Positions 1 through 9,690 of a DNA stretch of 64,000 nucleotides are shown here, piece after piece. Source of the stretch: Nocardioides alcanivorans (lineage in GTDB: Bacteria; Actinomycetota; Actinomycetes; Propionibacteriales; Nocardioidaceae); contig NZ_JAKGRW010000012.1 in NCBI RefSeq assembly GCF_021555175.1, positions 221,464-285,463 on the forward strand, in the 5' to 3' direction. The notes beneath the pieces were generated by a model. That model searched no databases and was not told the origin of the DNA. It worked only from the letters and a program-made list of their open reading frames with translations. Every line of letters starts with the position of its first letter. Position 1 is the stretch's first letter. The translations under genes and the position numbers were made by a program.

Positions 1-137
1 TTGGCTGATTTCCGCCGACGTGCCGTCAGCCAAAGGCATGGAATCCGCCCATCCCCTATCCGCGACGGGGAGCCGTTGCGAAGGTGGACGCCCGCTCGTG
101 ACGAGAGCGGTCCGTCTAGCGAATCGAGCAGTCAACG

Positions 138-1196
138 ATGTCCCATCCTCCGACGGCGGCACGACGTACCCGAATCATCGCCGCCATGGCTGCGGTCGGT
201 CTGATCACCGGCCTCGGCGCCCTCACGGCACCCACTCACGCCGAGCAGCCGGCCACCCCGGACCCACTCACCATGGCGAAGTCGAGTTCCTCCAGCTCCA
301 TCTCGGCAGCGGCGACGCTGAAGTCGAACAAGGGCAAGAAGCTGCGCGTCGCGCTGTCCGCCTCGTCGGGCTCCTCCGGCGGTTTCCTGGCCGTGTCCCT
401 GGTCGACAAGGCCGGAGAGCAGCACAGCTGGTCGTTCAAGGTCCCCAAGAAGACCCTCAAACTGAACGGCAAGGGCAAGGGCAAGCTGGTGACCAAGAAG
501 ATCAAGCCCTTCGGAAAGATCAAGATCACGATCAAACCGGCGAAGAAATGGAAGGCCACGAAGTGCAAGGGCAAGCTGATCAGCAAGAAGCGCCCACTGA
601 AGATCACCGGACTCTTCCAGTTCGACTCGAAGTCGGCGTGGGGCAAGGTCGGCGGCAAGAAGGTCAAGTTCAAGGGCGGTCAGCTGGTCAAGTTCACCGG
701 CAAGGACGGCAGCGCGTGCGCCAAGGGCGGTGACGGTGGCGATGGTGGCGACGGCGACAAGTGCCCCACTGCGAGCGCGAGCTGGGCGTCGTACGTCGGC
801 GGACAGGGCATGAGCAGCCAGTGGAACATCGGTGCCAGCCAGACCACCCTGATGGCGTCACGAACGGTGAACCTGGCCAAGCCCAAGGGTGCGGTGCGGT
901 CGGACTTCCGGTCCGCCGTGGTCCCGGTGCCGACGACCACCGCTGGCGAGAGCATCTCGATGGCGGTCAAGTCCAAGGGTGCGGTGACGGGGACGGCGAC
1001 GCTGACCAGCGCCACCGGTTACGCCATTCCACGCCCGTGCGCGGGAGGAAAGTCCTACGAGGAGACCTTCTGGTACGACGTCGCCTACCAGAACGGCACC
1101 AAGCCCCTGGCGATGAAGATGTCGGCGTACGGCGCGATCAAGCTCCCGAACAGCAGCGGCACCGCGGTCATCCAGATGCGGTCCAACGCCTCCTGA
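138..1196 (+). CDS. Secreted lysine-rich hypothetical protein
   Basis: This 352-residue protein is not assigned to a family. Residues 1-35 form a clear Sec signal peptide: Arg-rich start, hydrophobic core AAMAAVGLITGLGALTA, and likely cleavage after THA. The mature N-terminal half (about 60-190) is very rich in Lys (KGKGKLVTKKIKPFGKIKI) with little acidic charge. A Gly-Asp linker (GGDGGDGGDGDK) near residue 200 leads to a Cys/Ser/Thr-rich C-terminal domain. It is probably a basic extracellular or wall-binding protein. A strong hairpin terminator follows at 1209-1248, so it is likely monocistronic. The ATG at 138 is the only start that keeps the signal peptide. Confidence 0.7.
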   Translation: MSHPPTAARRTRIIAAMAAVGLITGLGALTAPTHAEQPATPDPLTMAKSSSSSSISAAATLKSNKGKKLRVALSASSGSSGGFLAVSLVDKAGEQHSWSFKVPKKTLKLNGKGKGKLVTKKIKPFGKIKITIKPAKKWKATKCKGKLISKKRPLKITGLFQFDSKSAWGKVGGKKVKFKGGQLVKFTGKDGSACAKGGDGGDGGDGDKCPTASASWASYVGGQGMSSQWNIGASQTTLMASRTVNLAKPKGAVRSDFRSAVVPVPTTTAGESISMAVKSKGAVTGTATLTSATGYAIPRPCAGGKSYEETFWYDVAYQNGTKPLAMKMSAYGAIKLPNSSGTAVIQMRSNAS

Positions 1197-1208
1197 CCGC
1201 GCAACTCT

Positions 1209-1248
1209 CCGCGAGGCTGCTGAACGACTCCGTTCAGCAGCCTCGCGG
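1209..1248 (+). terminator. Long perfect hairpin terminator
   Basis: A 17-bp perfect inverted repeat (1209-1225 and 1232-1248) with a 6-base loop lies 12 bases after the stop of the secreted protein gene. It is followed by a short T-containing tract (TGTTTGGTT), as expected of an intrinsic terminator. Confidence 0.75.
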
Positions 1249-1341
1249 TGTTTGGTTGGCGCAGCGGTCGACGCGACGGTCGGAGCGAGCCGACCTTTGC
1301 ACACACTGACCAAGCCGAGGGCTTCACCCGACGAACCATAC

Positions 1342-1401
1342 TTATGCATAGTTATGGTGATTCCGATAGCGCCCACTTGAAACATCCATAACTATGCATA
1401 A
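1342..1401. repeat. 16-bp inverted repeat in AT-rich intergenic spot
   Basis: TTATGCATAGTTATGG at 1342-1357 is repeated in perfect inverted orientation at 1386-1401, separated by 28 bp. The arms contain the small palindrome TATGCATA and are far more AT-rich than the surroundings. The spacing suits a regulator operator pair or the ends of a small lost element. The rest of 1249-1518 shows no gene. Confidence 0.6.
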
Positions 1402-1518
1402 CTCCTGGCGGCTTTCCAGCAGGCATCCGCGCAAGTCGCGACTGACGGTCATTGGACTCACGCATCGGAGCGAAGCCGCCCACTCCCCTTTCAACCGACC
1501 TGCTTCATACCCGCCCGG

Positions 1519-3861
1519 TCAGGTGCCGGCGAGCTCCAGCCGCGCGGCGTCCTCGGGGCTGACCTCGAGGGCGTCATCCCCCGGAGCGATGGTCACCGTG
1601 TGCACGATGCCGCTGTAGGGGTTGCCGTCTCCCGCGGCGTAGTCCTGGGCCACCGGCGAGCCGCGGTCGATGCCGACGTTGGTGGTCTCGTTGGTGCTGA
1701 ACAGGAAGGGCACGGTCTGCTCGACGCGTCCCTTGCCGAACGGCTGCCCGTCGACGTGGAACTCGACCTCGGCGCCCAGACCGAAGCCGCCGCCGTCGTA
1801 GCGGAAGAGCAGGTCGAGGGTGTGCCGGCCAGCAGGCACCGTAGCGTCGGCAGCGACCACCGACCAGTCGATCCCACAACGGTTGTGGGCATAACGCAGC
1901 TGGCCGTCGACGAGGTGGATCGACCATCCGCCCACGGTGCCGCCTTGGGCCACGATGACGCCGTTGCTGGCGTCGGAGTCGGCCTCGAAGTCGGCAGTCA
2001 CGCGGAAGGAGCGAGACGCCACCGCGGGGACGCCACGCATCGTCACGAACCGGTCGGCGGGTGTCAGCGTCACCCCGAGCTCGCTGCGCAGGTGCGGCGA
2101 GCCGGTCTCGCCCTCGGCCGGCGGACGGAACATGCGGTCGTCCAGCGGCAGTACGTCGTACCGGCGCGCCTCCTCGAGGAAGAGCTGCTGCAGCTCGGCC
2201 AGCTTCTCGGGGTGTGACTCGGCCAGGTTGCGGGCCTGCGCGAAGTCGACGTTGGTGTCATAGAGTTCCCACACGTCGTCGGCGAACGCCTTCGGGCCTT
2301 CGGTGCGCGTCATCAGCACCCACGGCAGGTGGTGTTGCGCCACCGCGGTCCAGCCCTCGTGATAGATCGCGCGGCTCCCGAAGATCTCGAAGTACTGCGT
2401 CGTGTGCTTGTCCTCCGCATCGCCGTCGGAGAGGACGTCGATGAACGACGTACCCTCCAGCGGCTGCTGGATGATCCCGTTGACCGCCTCGGGCTCGGGC
2501 AGCCCGATGGCGTCGAGCACGGTCGGGAGTACGTCGATCACGTGGGTGAACTGGTCGCGCACGGCTCCGGCGTCGGCGACGCGTTCAGGCCAGTGGATGA
2601 TCGCGCCGTTGCGGGTGCCGCCGAAGTGGGAGGCGATCTGCTTGGTGTACATGAACGGGGCGTTCATCGCGACGGCCCAGCCGACGGGGTAGGCCGGGTA
2701 GGTCTCGGGGCCGCCGATCTTGTCCGCTGAGGCGACGACCCGCGCGGGATCCTCGGCCAGACCGTTGAAGGTCAGCAGCTCGTTGAGGCCGCCGGCCAAG
2801 CCGCCCTCGGCAGCCGCTCCGTTGTCGCCGAGGAGATAGATGACGAGGGTGTTGTCGAGCTCCCCGGTCTCGCGCAGGAAGTCGACCAGGCGACCGACCT
2901 GGGTGTCGGTGTGCTCGGCGAAGGAGTCGTAGGCCTCCATCAGGAGCTGCGCGGACTCCTTCTCGACCTCGCTCAGGTCGTCCCACTCGGGTACGCCGGG
3001 GGTCCACGGCGCGAGCTCGGTGTCGGCCGGGACGATGCCCAGCTCCTTCTGGCGCTCGAGGGTGAGCCGCCGCTGCTCGTTCCAGCCGTGTGCGTACTTG
3101 CCGCGGTTGCGGCCGCGCCACGACTCGGGCAGGTGGAAGGGCGCGTGGGTGGCGCCGAAGGAGAGGTAGGTGAACCACGGCTTGTCGGAGGCCCGCCGCA
3201 GGGAGGTGAGCCACTGCTTGGCCTGGTCGACCAGGTCCTCGGAGAGGTGGTAGCCCTCTGTTTCCGTGGCCGGCGGAGCGACGGGCGTGGTGCCGTCGTA
3301 CAGGGTCGGAGTGAACTGACTCGACTCGCCGGCGTTGATGCCGTAGAACTTCTCGAACCCCTCCCCCGTCGGCCAGCGGTCGAACGGCCCGGCCGGGGTG
3401 ATCTCCCAGTCCGGCGTCTGGTGCCACTTGCCGAAGCAGGCGGTGGCATAGCCGTTGTGCTTGAGGATCTGCGCGATCGTTGCCTGGTCCGGCCCGCGGC
3501 GGCCGTCGTACCCGGGCACGCTGGTGGCGAAGTTGACGAGGTTGCCCATCCCGACGCTGTGGTGGTTGCGGCCGGTCATGAGGGCTGCGCGCGTAGGCGA
3601 GCAGATCGCGGTGGTGTGGAAGCGGTTGAGCCGCAACCCGTCCGCCGCCAACTGCTCCGCCACCGGCATCGAGCACGGGCCACCGAAGGCCGACGATGCG
3701 CCGAAGCCCATGTCGTCGAGCATGATCAGCAAGACGTTGGGCGCACCCTCCGGCGCGGTGACCTGCTGAGGCTCGACGAACCGCTCACGTTGCTCGTGGA
3801 TCGTCTCCGCCACCTCCACCCGGTGTCGCCCGTGGTGGTGCGGGAGTCTCGTGCGATCCAT
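1519..3861 (-). CDS. Arylsulfatase (type I, formylglycine-dependent)
   Basis: This 780-residue alkaline-phosphatase-superfamily sulfatase hydrolyses sulfate esters. The N-terminal metal site is visible in NVLLIMLDDMGFG. The sulfatase signature CSPTRAALMTGR carries the Cys that is converted to formylglycine, followed by GMGN. The C-terminal third forms a beta-rich module typical of the large PAS-type arylsulfatases. The ATG at 3861 is chosen because AGGAGG lies 5 bases upstream. An upstream in-frame extension lacks family similarity. No signal peptide is seen, so it may be cytoplasmic. No sulfatase-modifying enzyme is adjacent; the maturase must be encoded elsewhere. Confidence 0.9.
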   Translation of the reverse strand: MDRTRLPHHHGRHRVEVAETIHEQRERFVEPQQVTAPEGAPNVLLIMLDDMGFGASSAFGGPCSMPVAEQLAADGLRLNRFHTTAICSPTRAALMTGRNHHSVGMGNLVNFATSVPGYDGRRGPDQATIAQILKHNGYATACFGKWHQTPDWEITPAGPFDRWPTGEGFEKFYGINAGESSQFTPTLYDGTTPVAPPATETEGYHLSEDLVDQAKQWLTSLRRASDKPWFTYLSFGATHAPFHLPESWRGRNRGKYAHGWNEQRRLTLERQKELGIVPADTELAPWTPGVPEWDDLSEVEKESAQLLMEAYDSFAEHTDTQVGRLVDFLRETGELDNTLVIYLLGDNGAAAEGGLAGGLNELLTFNGLAEDPARVVASADKIGGPETYPAYPVGWAVAMNAPFMYTKQIASHFGGTRNGAIIHWPERVADAGAVRDQFTHVIDVLPTVLDAIGLPEPEAVNGIIQQPLEGTSFIDVLSDGDAEDKHTTQYFEIFGSRAIYHEGWTAVAQHHLPWVLMTRTEGPKAFADDVWELYDTNVDFAQARNLAESHPEKLAELQQLFLEEARRYDVLPLDDRMFRPPAEGETGSPHLRSELGVTLTPADRFVTMRGVPAVASRSFRVTADFEADSDASNGVIVAQGGTVGGWSIHLVDGQLRYAHNRCGIDWSVVAADATVPAGRHTLDLLFRYDGGGFGLGAEVEFHVDGQPFGKGRVEQTVPFLFSTNETTNVGIDRGSPVAQDYAAGDGNPYSGIVHTVTIAPGDDALEVSPEDAARLELAGT

Positions 3862-4097
3862 CGTTCCTCCTGAGGTCAGGCGTATGGCGGCCCCGCGGCT
3901 CGCCGGGGTGGCCCACTGCCTGGTGGCTGTACTTGGGTTGTTCATCCAAGTACGCCGGCAGCCCCTCGTGGCGACTTCCGCTCGCCGTGGGAGAAACGGC
4001 GTGGGCAGGAAGTTGATCCACATCGCATGCGGGCCTCAGCGGTCACGTGATCTCGATGAACGCAACGGTCGAGCTAAGATCGGCCGAGGCTTGCGTG

Positions 4098-4943
4098 TCA
4101 GAACGGCAACCATTCCTCTCCGTTGAGAAGCACCTGAACATTATTGTAGTTCTCAGAGATTCTTTGTTCGAACAGTGAAATCGCTTCATGCCCATGCAGA
4201 GAATCTGGCCCCTTGATCAAGCAAGTGGGCCTTCCGTCAATCCAAGAGAATCGAGTGTTAATATCATGATTAGGAAATGAGTTCTTCAGATCGTGCGTGA
4301 GTCGGTTCATGGCCTTATGGAATCGCTCTGCCTCACGTTCGGATTCAGGCAGCGTGGATGCATGCTTTTGACGCACCAATTCAAGGATTTCTTCGATCAT
4401 GTCATCGGTGCTGCGCTTGGACTGGCGACTGGGTTGTTGTTGACGCGACTTCGCGAAACTCACCCTTCCCAAGAACTCCTCCCACTCAGCCGACAGGCGC
4501 CTATCAACAACCTCTGGGCTGACTCCCACTGCTGTTCCGAGAGCCTTCAGTAATTCCCCGAGGCCGTCTCGGTTGAGAACCTTTGCTTGGAACTGGGTCA
4601 GCGGCCCCGTCAACTCGGCCACTGAGTCCATGTCGACAAGCAGTGGGACGACGTGAGTCATTTCGTCCCCGCCAAATTTTTTCGACAGCGCACCCGCTTC
4701 AAAGTTGAGCCACTGACTGCTCTGGTTGTCCCGAGTCACGACAATGATGCCGAATCGAGTGTCGTCTAACTCGCTGGCGATGTTCGCTAAGCCGCGAGAC
4801 CCTGCTGCGATGTCATGGTCGGACATCCAGGGCCGCACCAAATCGAAGACGGTCGGAATCAGACCGCGGAGTTCGCTTGCGACCTGCTTCGCCAAGTCAC
4901 CAGACCAACTTAAGAAAACCTTGAGTTCTTTCGGATCGGACAT
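4098..4943 (-). CDS. TIR-domain protein, probable defense NADase or signalling protein
   Basis: The protein has 281 residues. The N-terminal 135 residues read as a TIR-like fold: first strand KVFLSWSG (8-15), a helix, strand FGIIVVT (64-70), then SQWLNFEAGAL (77-87), where Glu82 occupies the position of the TIR catalytic glutamate. The C-terminal half (150-281) is helical and polar with no recognised domain. TIR proteins in bacteria commonly degrade NAD+ or make cyclic ADP-ribose signals during phage defense; this role is inferred from the family and from the nearby restriction-like island. Local base composition is noticeably lower in GC than core genes, a sign of transfer. The ATG at 4943 has no good ribosome site. 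Confidence 0.75.
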   Translation of the reverse strand: MSDPKELKVFLSWSGDLAKQVASELRGLIPTVFDLVRPWMSDHDIAAGSRGLANIASELDDTRFGIIVVTRDNQSSQWLNFEAGALSKKFGGDEMTHVVPLLVDMDSVAELTGPLTQFQAKVLNRDGLGELLKALGTAVGVSPEVVDRRLSAEWEEFLGRVSFAKSRQQQPSRQSKRSTDDMIEEILELVRQKHASTLPESEREAERFHKAMNRLTHDLKNSFPNHDINTRFSWIDGRPTCLIKGPDSLHGHEAISLFEQRISENYNNVQVLLNGEEWLPF

Positions 4944-6084
4944 GAATCGGAGACTACCTAGATTCCAGTCTTTCGTCCGCGAAACCCACCGATCGCGTCC
5001 GTCGATCACCTCCGATCCCGGCAAGACACCGATCCTTCGGTCGAGTGTTTAGTAGCCGCGAAGGCCAAGGCGATGCCTGGGGCCGTCTGTCCCTCGTGGC
5101 ACGCCACCAGTCCTTGGCCGACGCACCGGAAACACCATCACTTCCAAGTCATCGGTTTTGATCCGGATCGTCTTTCCGCATCGTTGGGCGCGCAGCTCGC
5201 CGGCCGCGATCTTTGCGGCGGATGGTCTCGGCAGTGAGGGCTCACCCAGCGCGCGGCGCCGCAGATGCTGAGCGAGCATGGTCGGGCGACCCGGCCATGG
5301 TCGACATCTCACTCGCCCGCCCTCAGGAAGCGCGGCGCAACTCGGCGACGGTTATGTAGAGGCGGCCGTTGTCCTTGCACCGACACCACTGTGGGCCGCG
5401 CCGCAGCCTGCGCCACTCCCTCGCGCCAAGAGATCCGTCAGCGCCCGATCCCAGAAGGAGCTGACAGCCCAAGGACAGGCTCGGGTTGGCGGCGTACGCC
5501 GGTCGGCAGCGTCGCGACTTGGAGGGCCGACGGGGGCGCCGCGGTTCGCGGGGGCCGTAGCGCTAAATGTCCTCCTTCGCGACATAGACAACGCTGGCGA
5601 GAAGTCGAGGTCGACGCTGCAGCGGCTGAACATCTCGATCCAGTGCGGACGAGTCTCGTCGATGAAGTCGATGGCGCGGCGGACGACGTTCATCGCGACG
5701 TATGCCGCTTCGGCACCTGTGCTCTCGCCGGCGACGAGGTGAGCGGAGTCGACCGTCTGGCCTTGGGTGCCGCGGCGGTCGAGGCGCAGGCGAGCCGGAC
5801 GTGGTCGCTGACGTAGTGATGAGGCACGGTACGCTCGCCGGCGCGGCTCATGCGCGATCTGGTGTGTCGCACGTACCGTTCCGACGGTTCGCGAGCTGCC
5901 ACGCTTCCTTTGCAGACGCTAGGGCGAGGACCTGGTACCCTGGCTTGGACAACGACTCCATCCGAGCCTTGCACGAAGGATAGGTTTCCACTTATGGGTC
6001 ACCCAGTGTGTCAGTGGGGTTGTGTCGAGCCCTTGGGTCAAGATGACGGCGGCACCAAGCCAACCATGAGAGGCAGCACCGTTC
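4944..6084. other. Gene-poor, degraded stretch in the accessory block
   Basis: No intact gene is seen over about 1.1 kb. The minus strand near 5049-5279 can encode a short basic peptide of no known family. A relaxase/helicase-like fragment is recognisable at about 5570-5810. The remainder looks like decayed DNA between the TIR gene and the methyltransferase gene. Confidence 0.5.
5570..5810 (-). pseudogene. Remnant of a TraA/TrwC-type relaxase-helicase
   Basis: In one minus-strand frame the translation reads TQGQTVDSAHLVAGE then GAEAAYVAMN (roughly 5780 down to 5690). This matches the pattern of helicase motifs V-VI at the C-terminus of MobF/TraA conjugative relaxases (HRxQGxTVDxAHxLV followed by AxYVAxTRGR). 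No upstream relaxase domain is present and the frame is lost on both sides. It is therefore a fragment of a conjugative element. The identification rests on motif recognition only. Confidence 0.4.
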
Positions 6085-7140
6085 GTGACGCGCAATGACT
6101 TCACCTTCGTCGATCTGTTCGCGGGCATCGGCGGTATCCGCCAGGCGTTCGAAGGGGTTGACGGCCAATGCGTCATGACGTCCGAATGGGACTCCTACGC
6201 TCGTAGAACCTACGAAACGAACTTCCCCTTGGATGAGGGGTCGGATCACGTCTTCAACGGAGACATCACCCAAGTTCATGCCGCCGAGGTGCCGGACCAT
6301 GACGTTCTACTCGGAGGTTTTCCGTGTCAACCATTCTCAATCGCAGGAGTGTCGAAGAAGAACGCCCTTGGTAGGGCACACGGATTCGCGGATCCAACCC
6401 AAGGCACGCTATTCTTCGACATCAAGCGCATCATTGAGGAAAAGCGTCCGAAGGCCTTCCTCCTTGAGAACGTAAAGAACCTGAAGTCGCACGACAAAGG
6501 TCGTACTTTCGAGGTGATCCGCCGCACCCTTGAAGATGACCTCGGCTACTACGTCCACACCCGCGTAATCAACGGGATCAAGTGGACACCACAGAACCGC
6601 GAACGCATCATTATCGTCGGGTTCCGTGAGTCCAACGGGTTCGAGTTCGACGATCTGCTGATTCCGAAAGCTGCGCCGAAGGTCGAAGCCATCCTTCACC
6701 GGAAGGGCGAACCGGTCGTTCCCCACGACGAGGGACGGTTCTTCAATCCCGTGACCGGCGATGTCGACCCGCGATACACCCTGACTCCACGTCTTTGGGT
6801 GTACCTACAGAACTACGCCGCAAAGCATCGCGCCGCCGGCAACGGGTTCGGCTTTGGCTTGGTACGTCCCGGGATGACCACCAGGACGCTCTCCGCGCGG
6901 TATTACAAGGATGGCTCCGAGATCTTGGTCGAGCAGCCGGGCAACAACCCTCGCCGCTTGACTCCGCGCGAGTGTGCGCGCCTCATGGGCTTCCCCGACA
7001 GCTTCGTGATCCCTGTCAGCGATACAAGGGCGTACAAGCAGTTCGGCAACAGTGTCGTGGTGCCAGCGATCCGATCCGTCGCAGACCTGATGCGGCCGCA
7101 CCTTCTGGATACGAACTCGAACTCGACACGAGTGGCCTGA
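6085..7140 (+). CDS. DNA cytosine-5 methyltransferase
   Basis: This 351-residue C5 methyltransferase transfers methyl from S-adenosylmethionine to cytosine in a specific DNA site. Motif I is DLFAGIGG (10-17). Motif IV is GGFPCQPFS with the catalytic Cys81. Motif VI is ENV (128-130), motif VIII QNRERI (170-175), and motif [10 protein letters not shown] lies near the C-terminus. The target recognition region between VIII and X is short, as in small Dcm-like enzymes. The GTG start at 6085 has a weak GAGAGG upstream. It converges on the HNH gene, whose stop is only 7 bases away. It presumably protects host DNA from the opposing nuclease operon; the recognition sequence cannot be read from the protein. 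Confidence 0.92.
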   Translation: MTRNDFTFVDLFAGIGGIRQAFEGVDGQCVMTSEWDSYARRTYETNFPLDEGSDHVFNGDITQVHAAEVPDHDVLLGGFPCQPFSIAGVSKKNALGRAHGFADPTQGTLFFDIKRIIEEKRPKAFLLENVKNLKSHDKGRTFEVIRRTLEDDLGYYVHTRVINGIKWTPQNRERIIIVGFRESNGFEFDDLLIPKAAPKVEAILHRKGEPVVPHDEGRFFNPVTGDVDPRYTLTPRLWVYLQNYAAKHRAAGNGFGFGLVRPGMTTRTLSARYYKDGSEILVEQPGNNPRRLTPRECARLMGFPDSFVIPVSDTRAYKQFGNSVVVPAIRSVADLMRPHLLDTNSNSTRVA

Positions 7141-7147
7141 GCCAAAC

Positions 7148-8026
7148 TCAAGCGGATTCCGTCGAGATCGACGGCAACGGCTGCTTCTCGGGCAAGTCAA
7201 GAATCCTGCGAAGTTCGGACGGCTCCAGCGGCGGTCGGCGTCGATGGATCATCATGTGACAGTTCGGACATAGTGGCACCAGGTCGCGAATTGGGTCAAC
7301 CACATAGGTCTCGCCTTCGTACGAGGAGACCAAGACCCGGTGGTGGACATGGATATATCCGGCACCTAGATCGCCATAAGTGTCGGCGAAGCTCAGATCG
7401 CACGCCCAACAGCGTGAGCCGTAGTGCGCGATGCACTGCATCCGCGCGACCGGGTTGCGTTCGTACTTGTTGACGTCAACCCGAACCACCGCACCCTCCG
7501 ACAGGTCCTCAATCATCTCGGTGGCCTGCAACTCCAAACCCGAGAGTGTTAAGGACACGGCAGCCCTACAAGCTGCTAGCGCGGCATCCCGACGTGCTTC
7601 AATCCCTCTGCCGACGGTCCGAACCACGCACTCGATCTCGAGTGTGCGGTACTCAAGGTCGGGGAGCTCCGCATTGGAGCTGAGCACCTCGTGGTCCGCG
7701 TAGACGGTGACCGTGGCCCCTGCAGACCGGACGCGTGCGAGTTGATCGATCCAGCCTCGTGGGTCAGCTGCCACGTTGGCGGCGAAGGCCCTCACCAACG
7801 GGCCGCTGAATCGTGTCGGTCGCATGGTGACCTCTACCGATCGAAAGCCGATTGCCAAGAGCAGATCAAAGCCGAGTCCTTCCTCGACTTGGGCCTGATA
7901 TCCCACCCTCCATCCCGCGAATCCGTCGACCGATACCTTCGCCGCGTGGAACGGCAACCCTGTCTCGAGCGATATCTGACGGGCAGCCTCCGACGCTATC
8001 TCTTCATCGCTGACGACATCAGTCAT
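7148..8026 (-). CDS. HNH endonuclease of the restriction-like operon
   Basis: The protein has 292 residues. The C-terminal 95 residues form a zinc-binding HNH nuclease: CWAC, then HVHHRVLVS with the catalytic His pair, then DLVPLCPNCHMMIH. This layout (two CxxC knuckles around a beta-beta-alpha core) is that of McrA-like and phage HNH enzymes. The first 190 residues are an unrecognised alpha/beta region, possibly a DNA-recognition or partner-binding module. The start overlaps the stop of the upstream GHKL ATPase gene by 8 bases, indicating translational coupling. It is the best candidate for the DNA-cutting subunit of the island. Confidence 0.85.
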   Translation of the reverse strand: MTDVVSDEEIASEAARQISLETGLPFHAAKVSVDGFAGWRVGYQAQVEEGLGFDLLLAIGFRSVEVTMRPTRFSGPLVRAFAANVAADPRGWIDQLARVRSAGATVTVYADHEVLSSNAELPDLEYRTLEIECVVRTVGRGIEARRDAALAACRAAVSLTLSGLELQATEMIEDLSEGAVVRVDVNKYERNPVARMQCIAHYGSRCWACDLSFADTYGDLGAGYIHVHHRVLVSSYEGETYVVDPIRDLVPLCPNCHMMIHRRRPPLEPSELRRILDLPEKQPLPSISTESA

Positions 8027-9674
8027 CGTCTGGGTCCGGCAAGTCTTTCACCAGTTTCTTGAGGTTGCGGCTGACCTCAATTCGAAACTCTGCGAAGGTC
8101 TCGTGAGCATCGGTGTCGGTATTGTTCATCTCGGCTTGGGCAAGGGCATAGAAGAGATACTCGATGGCCTGCACCAAGTTCGAGTCAGCCGCGTTCGGAA
8201 GGTACGCCTTTCGATACCAAGAATGTCCCGCGTTGAGTGCCACTTGGATGCCTGCCGCGTTGGCGTACCTTGCCTCCCATAGAGCACCATCCTCCAATGT
8301 GTCATGCCTGACGACACTGAGCCCTTGCTCATCCTCATCCACGACGATCGCGACGATTCCAGTCTCTTTGCCGGCGTCGTCACGGACGGCGACCTCGCCA
8401 GCATTGTTCTTCAAGCTAATGGCGCCGCCGGGCGTCTGCTCGATTGTTGGGACCGTGAGACTGCCCTTGAGCCTATTGATCGTGCGCTCGGTCGGACGCG
8501 TTTTTTCTCCACCCTGCTTGGTCGTCGGAGTCTTGCCCTTCCTGGACAAGCGGTCCGCCTCGCGCCTCACCGGTGTCAGCAACTGTCGGAGCGCTTCAAT
8601 CAGGCTCGGGTCGATGTGGACCCCGGACTTCTTGATCCCGACACCGAAGACCTCGTCCAGCTGACCGGGGAACGACAGGTCGACCCGGAGGGTGTTGAGA
8701 TGCGTCTCGGTGGCGCCCGTACCGAGCCACTCGGGCCCCTCGATCATTCGGTTCTCGCGGTAGAGGTAGATGCCCTGACGATCGATGCCGATCCGAGCAT
8801 CAGTGCGTGCCTCGTCGGATTGATATTCATCCTTCCTCGGAAGGATGAAGGCACGAAGCTTGACCTCGAACTCATCCGAGGATGATGCCGCCGCGTAGGC
8901 CGGGCTCATCTTCAGGGTCTTGTCGAGCGCCAGCTGCCCGCCGTTGGCGATCTGGAATGGGTCCCAAGGGCTGAGGATGTTCCCGTTGACGGCAATTGCA
9001 ACATTCGGGACACGATCATCTGTGGAGTCCAAGTAGCGCTGGAAGACCATCTCCAGATGGTCGACCAAGCTCCTCTCCGTCTTCTTCAGAGCTTGGTTGC
9101 GATTCTTCGCTTCTTCGCCCGACCTGGTCTTCAACAGCTTGTCGACCTTCTGCCACATCACCACCGTTCCTGCGGAAACAGGACCGCTCGCAATGTCCGC
9201 GAGTTCTTCGGCGGCGTCCTCCCAAAGCGACTTCTCGTCGGCGTCGGCGGGCCCGATGCCTAGATTCCACTCACCAGACACCGCGAGGTCGTCGAGATCC
9301 CACACCGCAGCGTTCAGGCCTGCGGTAGCAGCGTCTCGGGACATCACCGTGAGTCGACGACAGAAACCCGTTGAGGCCGTTTTGAGCCCCAGTCCAAAGC
9401 GCCCCAAGCTGCTCCGGGTGGCCCTCTCGGGCGCGCCGTAGCGCATTGCCTCGAGGAGGCCCTCCTTGTTCATTCCGTGCCCATCGTCCGCGATGGTCAG
9501 GATGATCTCCTCGTCGGTCGTCCACCCCAAATACACGCTGACACGACTGGCATCCGCCGCAATCGAGTTGTCGATCAGGTCAGCGACTGCTGAGTTGAAG
9601 GTGTATCCGGTGTCTCGCAGGCCCTCAACCATGCGTCGCGTATCTGGCGTGACGACCACGTTCTCCCGTGTCAC
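8019..9674 (-). CDS. MORC/MutL-type GHKL (Hsp90-like) ATPase
   Basis: This 551-residue ATPase has a Bergerat ATP fold: N box ADLIDNSIAADA (about 35-46), G1 box DDGHGMN (about 65-71), and G2 box RFGLGLKTAS (about 92-101). A second region (about 250-370) resembles the S5-like transducer of MutL/MORC proteins. ATPases of this kind are known to occur in bacterial restriction-like operons and are regarded as ancestors of eukaryotic MORC proteins. It likely clamps or loops DNA in an ATP-dependent way for its nuclease partner. A GTG start follows the upstream gene by 16 bases. It is co-transcribed with vsr, the helicase gene, the EcoRII-N-like gene and the HNH gene. Confidence 0.85.
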   Translation of the reverse strand: MTRENVVVTPDTRRMVEGLRDTGYTFNSAVADLIDNSIAADASRVSVYLGWTTDEEIILTIADDGHGMNKEGLLEAMRYGAPERATRSSLGRFGLGLKTASTGFCRRLTVMSRDAATAGLNAAVWDLDDLAVSGEWNLGIGPADADEKSLWEDAAEELADIASGPVSAGTVVMWQKVDKLLKTRSGEEAKNRNQALKKTERSLVDHLEMVFQRYLDSTDDRVPNVAIAVNGNILSPWDPFQIANGGQLALDKTLKMSPAYAAASSSDEFEVKLRAFILPRKDEYQSDEARTDARIGIDRQGIYLYRENRMIEGPEWLGTGATETHLNTLRVDLSFPGQLDEVFGVGIKKSGVHIDPSLIEALRQLLTPVRREADRLSRKGKTPTTKQGGEKTRPTERTINRLKGSLTVPTIEQTPGGAISLKNNAGEVAVRDDAGKETGIVAIVVDEDEQGLSVVRHDTLEDGALWEARYANAAGIQVALNAGHSWYRKAYLPNAADSNLVQAIEYLFYALAQAEMNNTDTDAHETFAEFRIEVSRNLKKLVKDLPDPDDD

Positions 9675-9690
9675 TTGAAGGTCCCCTTGC

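Noticed and set aside
5049..5312. 87-residue minus-strand frame
   Set aside because: No family likeness, no ribosome site, and it lies in a decayed stretch; not annotated as a gene.
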